From Alphaproteobacteria bacterium (lineage in GTDB: Bacteria; Pseudomonadota; Alphaproteobacteria; Micavibrionales; Micavibrionaceae): 55,067 nucleotides of DNA. The position numbers and the translations under genes are program-made. Under the pieces are notes generated by a model. The model worked only from the letters and a program-made list of their open reading frames with translations, did no database searches and was not told the origin of the DNA. Where the stretch lies: the NCBI GenBank assembly GCA_023150415.1, contig JAKLKY010000009.1, positions 1-55,067 on the forward strand, read 5' to 3'. Below are positions 53,567 through 55,067 of this stretch, piece after piece (the first letter of the stretch is position 1; every line of letters starts with the position of its first letter).

Positions 53567-54784
53567 ATGACCAAAGTGGTTTCCTTGAAATCGCATGCTG
53601 CGGCTGCCCGACGCCGCCCTGCCATAGATCACGGCGGCGGCGCACGTCTGTTTGGCGACAGCGCCAGCGTGATTGCTCAACTGCGCCCACAGCGCCCCTT
53701 GTATATTTTGCGCACAGATAAGCTGACGCGCACGGCCCAGGCTTTTGCGGCCGCGTTTCCGGGTGAAACGATGTATGCGGTGAAAACCAATCCGCATGAA
53801 ACGGCGATTCGCACACTTTATAAGGCCGGAATCACATCGTTCGACGTCGCCTCGATGGATGAAGTACGGCTTGTGCGCAAATATGCGCCCAAAGCGAAGA
53901 TGTATTTCATGCACCCAGTCAAGGCGCCTGAGGCCATTGCCGAATCCTATCACAACTATGGCATCCGCCATTTCGTGCTCGATTCTCTGGACGAGCTTTA
54001 TAAGATCATCCGCGAAACCGGGCTGGCCTCTGACCTGCATCTGTATGTCCGGTTAGCTCTGCCTAAGAACCATAACGCGGCCATTGATTTCTCCGCCAAA
54101 TTCGGTGCCACCCCGGCCGAGGCCGCACGTCTGCTGCGCAAATGCCGCAGCGTGGCTGAGCGTTTGGGCTTGTGCTTCCATGTCGGTACCCAAACCACCG
54201 AGCCATCAGTCTATACCCGCGCTGTAGCGCACACGGCCAGCGTTATCGCTGATAGCGGCGTAAAGATAGATATGCTCGATGTTGGCGGTGGCTTCCCCGT
54301 GCCGTATCCGGGCGAGGACGCCCCGAGCATTCAAACCTGTATTGCGACGCTGCAAGAAGCATTAGCAGCCCACGGCCTGTCGCACCTGCCGCTGCTGGCC
54401 GAACCGGGACGCGCCCTGGTTGCCGAATCGGGCACATTGGTGACGCGGGTGGAGCTGCGCAAGGACAAGACGCTGTATATAAATGACGGCACCTACGGCG
54501 GCTTGTTCGATGCCGGGCCTCTTCTGGGTACGCGCTATCCCGTGACAGCGCATCGCTTGAGCGATAAGAATGGCGGCAAGTTTAAAAAGCCGCTGGCCGA
54601 TTTCCGCTTCGTGGGCCCGACTTGCGACGGTCTGGATCGCATGGAAGGGCCGTTTGCCCTGCCCGGCGATATCAAACTCGGCGATTATATCGAGATCGGG
54701 AATATGGGCGCCTACAGCCAGGGCATGCGCACGAACTTCAACGGCTTCGGCGCGGCGGATCTGGTCGTGGTGACGGATACCTGA
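53567..54784 (+). CDS. Ornithine/lysine decarboxylase, fold type III (alanine-racemase-like)
   Basis: This PLP enzyme makes putrescine (or cadaverine), the first step of polyamine synthesis. The 405-residue protein has the PLP lysine in M-Y-A-V-K-T-N-P (Lys73), C-F-H-V-G-T-Q, the phosphate-binding G-G-G-F-P-V-P-Y, A-E-P-G-R-A-L-V-A and the active-site Cys in G-P-T-C-D-G-L-D (about 352). These match the eukaryotic-type ODC group of alphaproteobacteria; ornithine versus lysine preference cannot be read. Its Shine-Dalgarno is weak and the long leader probably controls it. It is followed by a terminator and a polyamine-related gene. Confidence 0.93.
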   Translation: MTKVVSLKSHAAAARRRPAIDHGGGARLFGDSASVIAQLRPQRPLYILRTDKLTRTAQAFAAAFPGETMYAVKTNPHETAIRTLYKAGITSFDVASMDEVRLVRKYAPKAKMYFMHPVKAPEAIAESYHNYGIRHFVLDSLDELYKIIRETGLASDLHLYVRLALPKNHNAAIDFSAKFGATPAEAARLLRKCRSVAERLGLCFHVGTQTTEPSVYTRAVAHTASVIADSGVKIDMLDVGGGFPVPYPGEDAPSIQTCIATLQEALAAHGLSHLPLLAEPGRALVAESGTLVTRVELRKDKTLYINDGTYGGLFDAGPLLGTRYPVTAHRLSDKNGGKFKKPLADFRFVGPTCDGLDRMEGPFALPGDIKLGDYIEIGNMGAYSQGMRTNFNGFGAADLVVVTDT

Positions 54785-54802
54785 AATCAGCAAACTTCAA
54801 GC

Positions 54803-54834
54803 GGGGACACATTAATTTAATGTGTCCCCGTTTT
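54803..54834 (+). terminator. Rho-independent terminator after the decarboxylase
   Basis: A 12-bp perfect stem GGGGACACATTA / TAATGTGTCCCC with a 3-base loop is followed by GTTTT. It separates the decarboxylase from the next gene. Confidence 0.9.
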
Positions 54835-54884
54835 GTGACCTAAAAAAGGTTGGAAAATCATACATAATAGGCTAGAAAGCGCCC

Positions 54885-55067
54885 ATGAAAACACAAAAGA
54901 AACCCACCAATAACGAAAAAGCCCGCCTTTTGAGCAAAGAGGTCGAGCATATCGACATCACATCCTTCGATGCGCGGCCGATCATCGCGGCGATGGACAA
55001 GATGTCCTTCACCTCGCGCGACCTGGCCCGCGCCACCGCGATCTACAACCAGATGCTGAGCGACAAG
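54885..55067 (+). CDS. Deoxyhypusine-synthase-like protein (5' part, cut by window end)
   Basis: The first 61 residues read V-E-H-I-D-I-T-S-F-D-A-R-P-I-I-A-A-M-D-K-M-S-F-T-S-R-D-L-A-R-A-T-A-I-Y-N-Q-M-L. This is the start typical of bacterial deoxyhypusine-synthase-like proteins (V-x-H-I-D-I-x-x-F-D ... M-x-F-x-x-R-D-L-A-R-A). Such proteins use spermidine or putrescine as aminobutyl donor or acceptor and are often placed next to ornithine decarboxylase in alphaproteobacteria. The gene continues beyond the window, so the active-site Lys is not visible. Confidence 0.8.
   Translation, partial: MKTQKKPTNNEKARLLSKEVEHIDITSFDARPIIAAMDKMSFTSRDLARATAIYNQMLSDK

Overview
The window looks like a chromosomal segment of an alphaproteobacterium with moderate GC. 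This is inferred from gene content: an HslV with a short propeptide before its catalytic Thr, an alphaproteobacterial-type DnaX, a DUF6489-type small protein, a long structured leader before an ornithine decarboxylase, and a deoxyhypusine-synthase-like gene after it. Some features (a fibre-like surface protein, many lineage-specific proteins) would fit a Micavibrio-like lineage, but no 16S gene is present and that placement is a guess.

Layout. 1-1716: an incomplete tandem duplication. A 183-bp copy of the middle of the threonylcarbamoyl-AMP synthase gene is joined to the C-terminal end of a phage MuF-type protein carrying an AT-rich, coiled-coil C-terminus. A convergent secreted repeat protein and the intact sua5-anmK pair follow. 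3.5-12.3 kb: housekeeping and membrane genes (tyrS, a chemoreceptor, an AI-2E/PerM-type membrane protein, uppP, an amino-acid permease, hslVU). 12.3-21.7 kb: a frameshifted unknown gene, a small heat-shock gene with a ROSE-like RNA thermometer, an RsmC-like methyltransferase, MATE and Kef-type transporters, a PEP-CTERM-like secreted protein, and a serB/Clp-like AAA pair. 21.9-26.6 kb: the overlapping run pdxS-pdxT-thrC-M16 peptidase, then yqgE. 26.6-31.1 kb: a degenerate nuclease-like membrane protein, an unknown protein, and a tellurium-resistance-type cluster (terC, broken tag, TerA-like, frameshifted terD). 31.3-35.6 kb: two unknown genes, a TetR regulator with a palindromic operator, and mscS. 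35.7-42.5 kb: typA and a two-gene unit of an RDD-like membrane protein and a 1050-residue chimera of pseudopilin, trimeric-adhesin repeats and an S74 intramolecular chaperone. 42.5-48.6 kb: dnaX-ybaB-xthA, rimO and a DUF2946/unknown/SCO1 run likely linked to copper. 48.6-52.7 kb: an Smr protein, small unknown genes, a broken yggS, tRNA-Arg(CCG), and a regulator/unknown pair with a near-leaderless promoter. 52.7-55.07 kb: a small secreted protein, then a polyamine locus: a roughly 370-nt leader with small upstream ORFs and an anti-Shine-Dalgarno mimic, ornithine decarboxylase, and the start of a deoxyhypusine-synthase-like gene.

Systems seen together. Many neighbouring genes overlap by 1-4 bases (anmK/sua5/808-1455 gene, permease/uppP, pdxS/pdxT/thrC/M16, TerA-like/TerD, ybaB/xthA), so translational coupling is common here. 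At least three enzyme or stress genes (terD, tag, yggS) and probably a fourth unknown gene are broken by small out-of-frame changes. This means either gene decay or assembly error.

The most unusual items are the pseudopilin-fibre-S74 chimera, the duplicated MuF C-terminal cassette at the left edge, and the ornithine decarboxylase leader.
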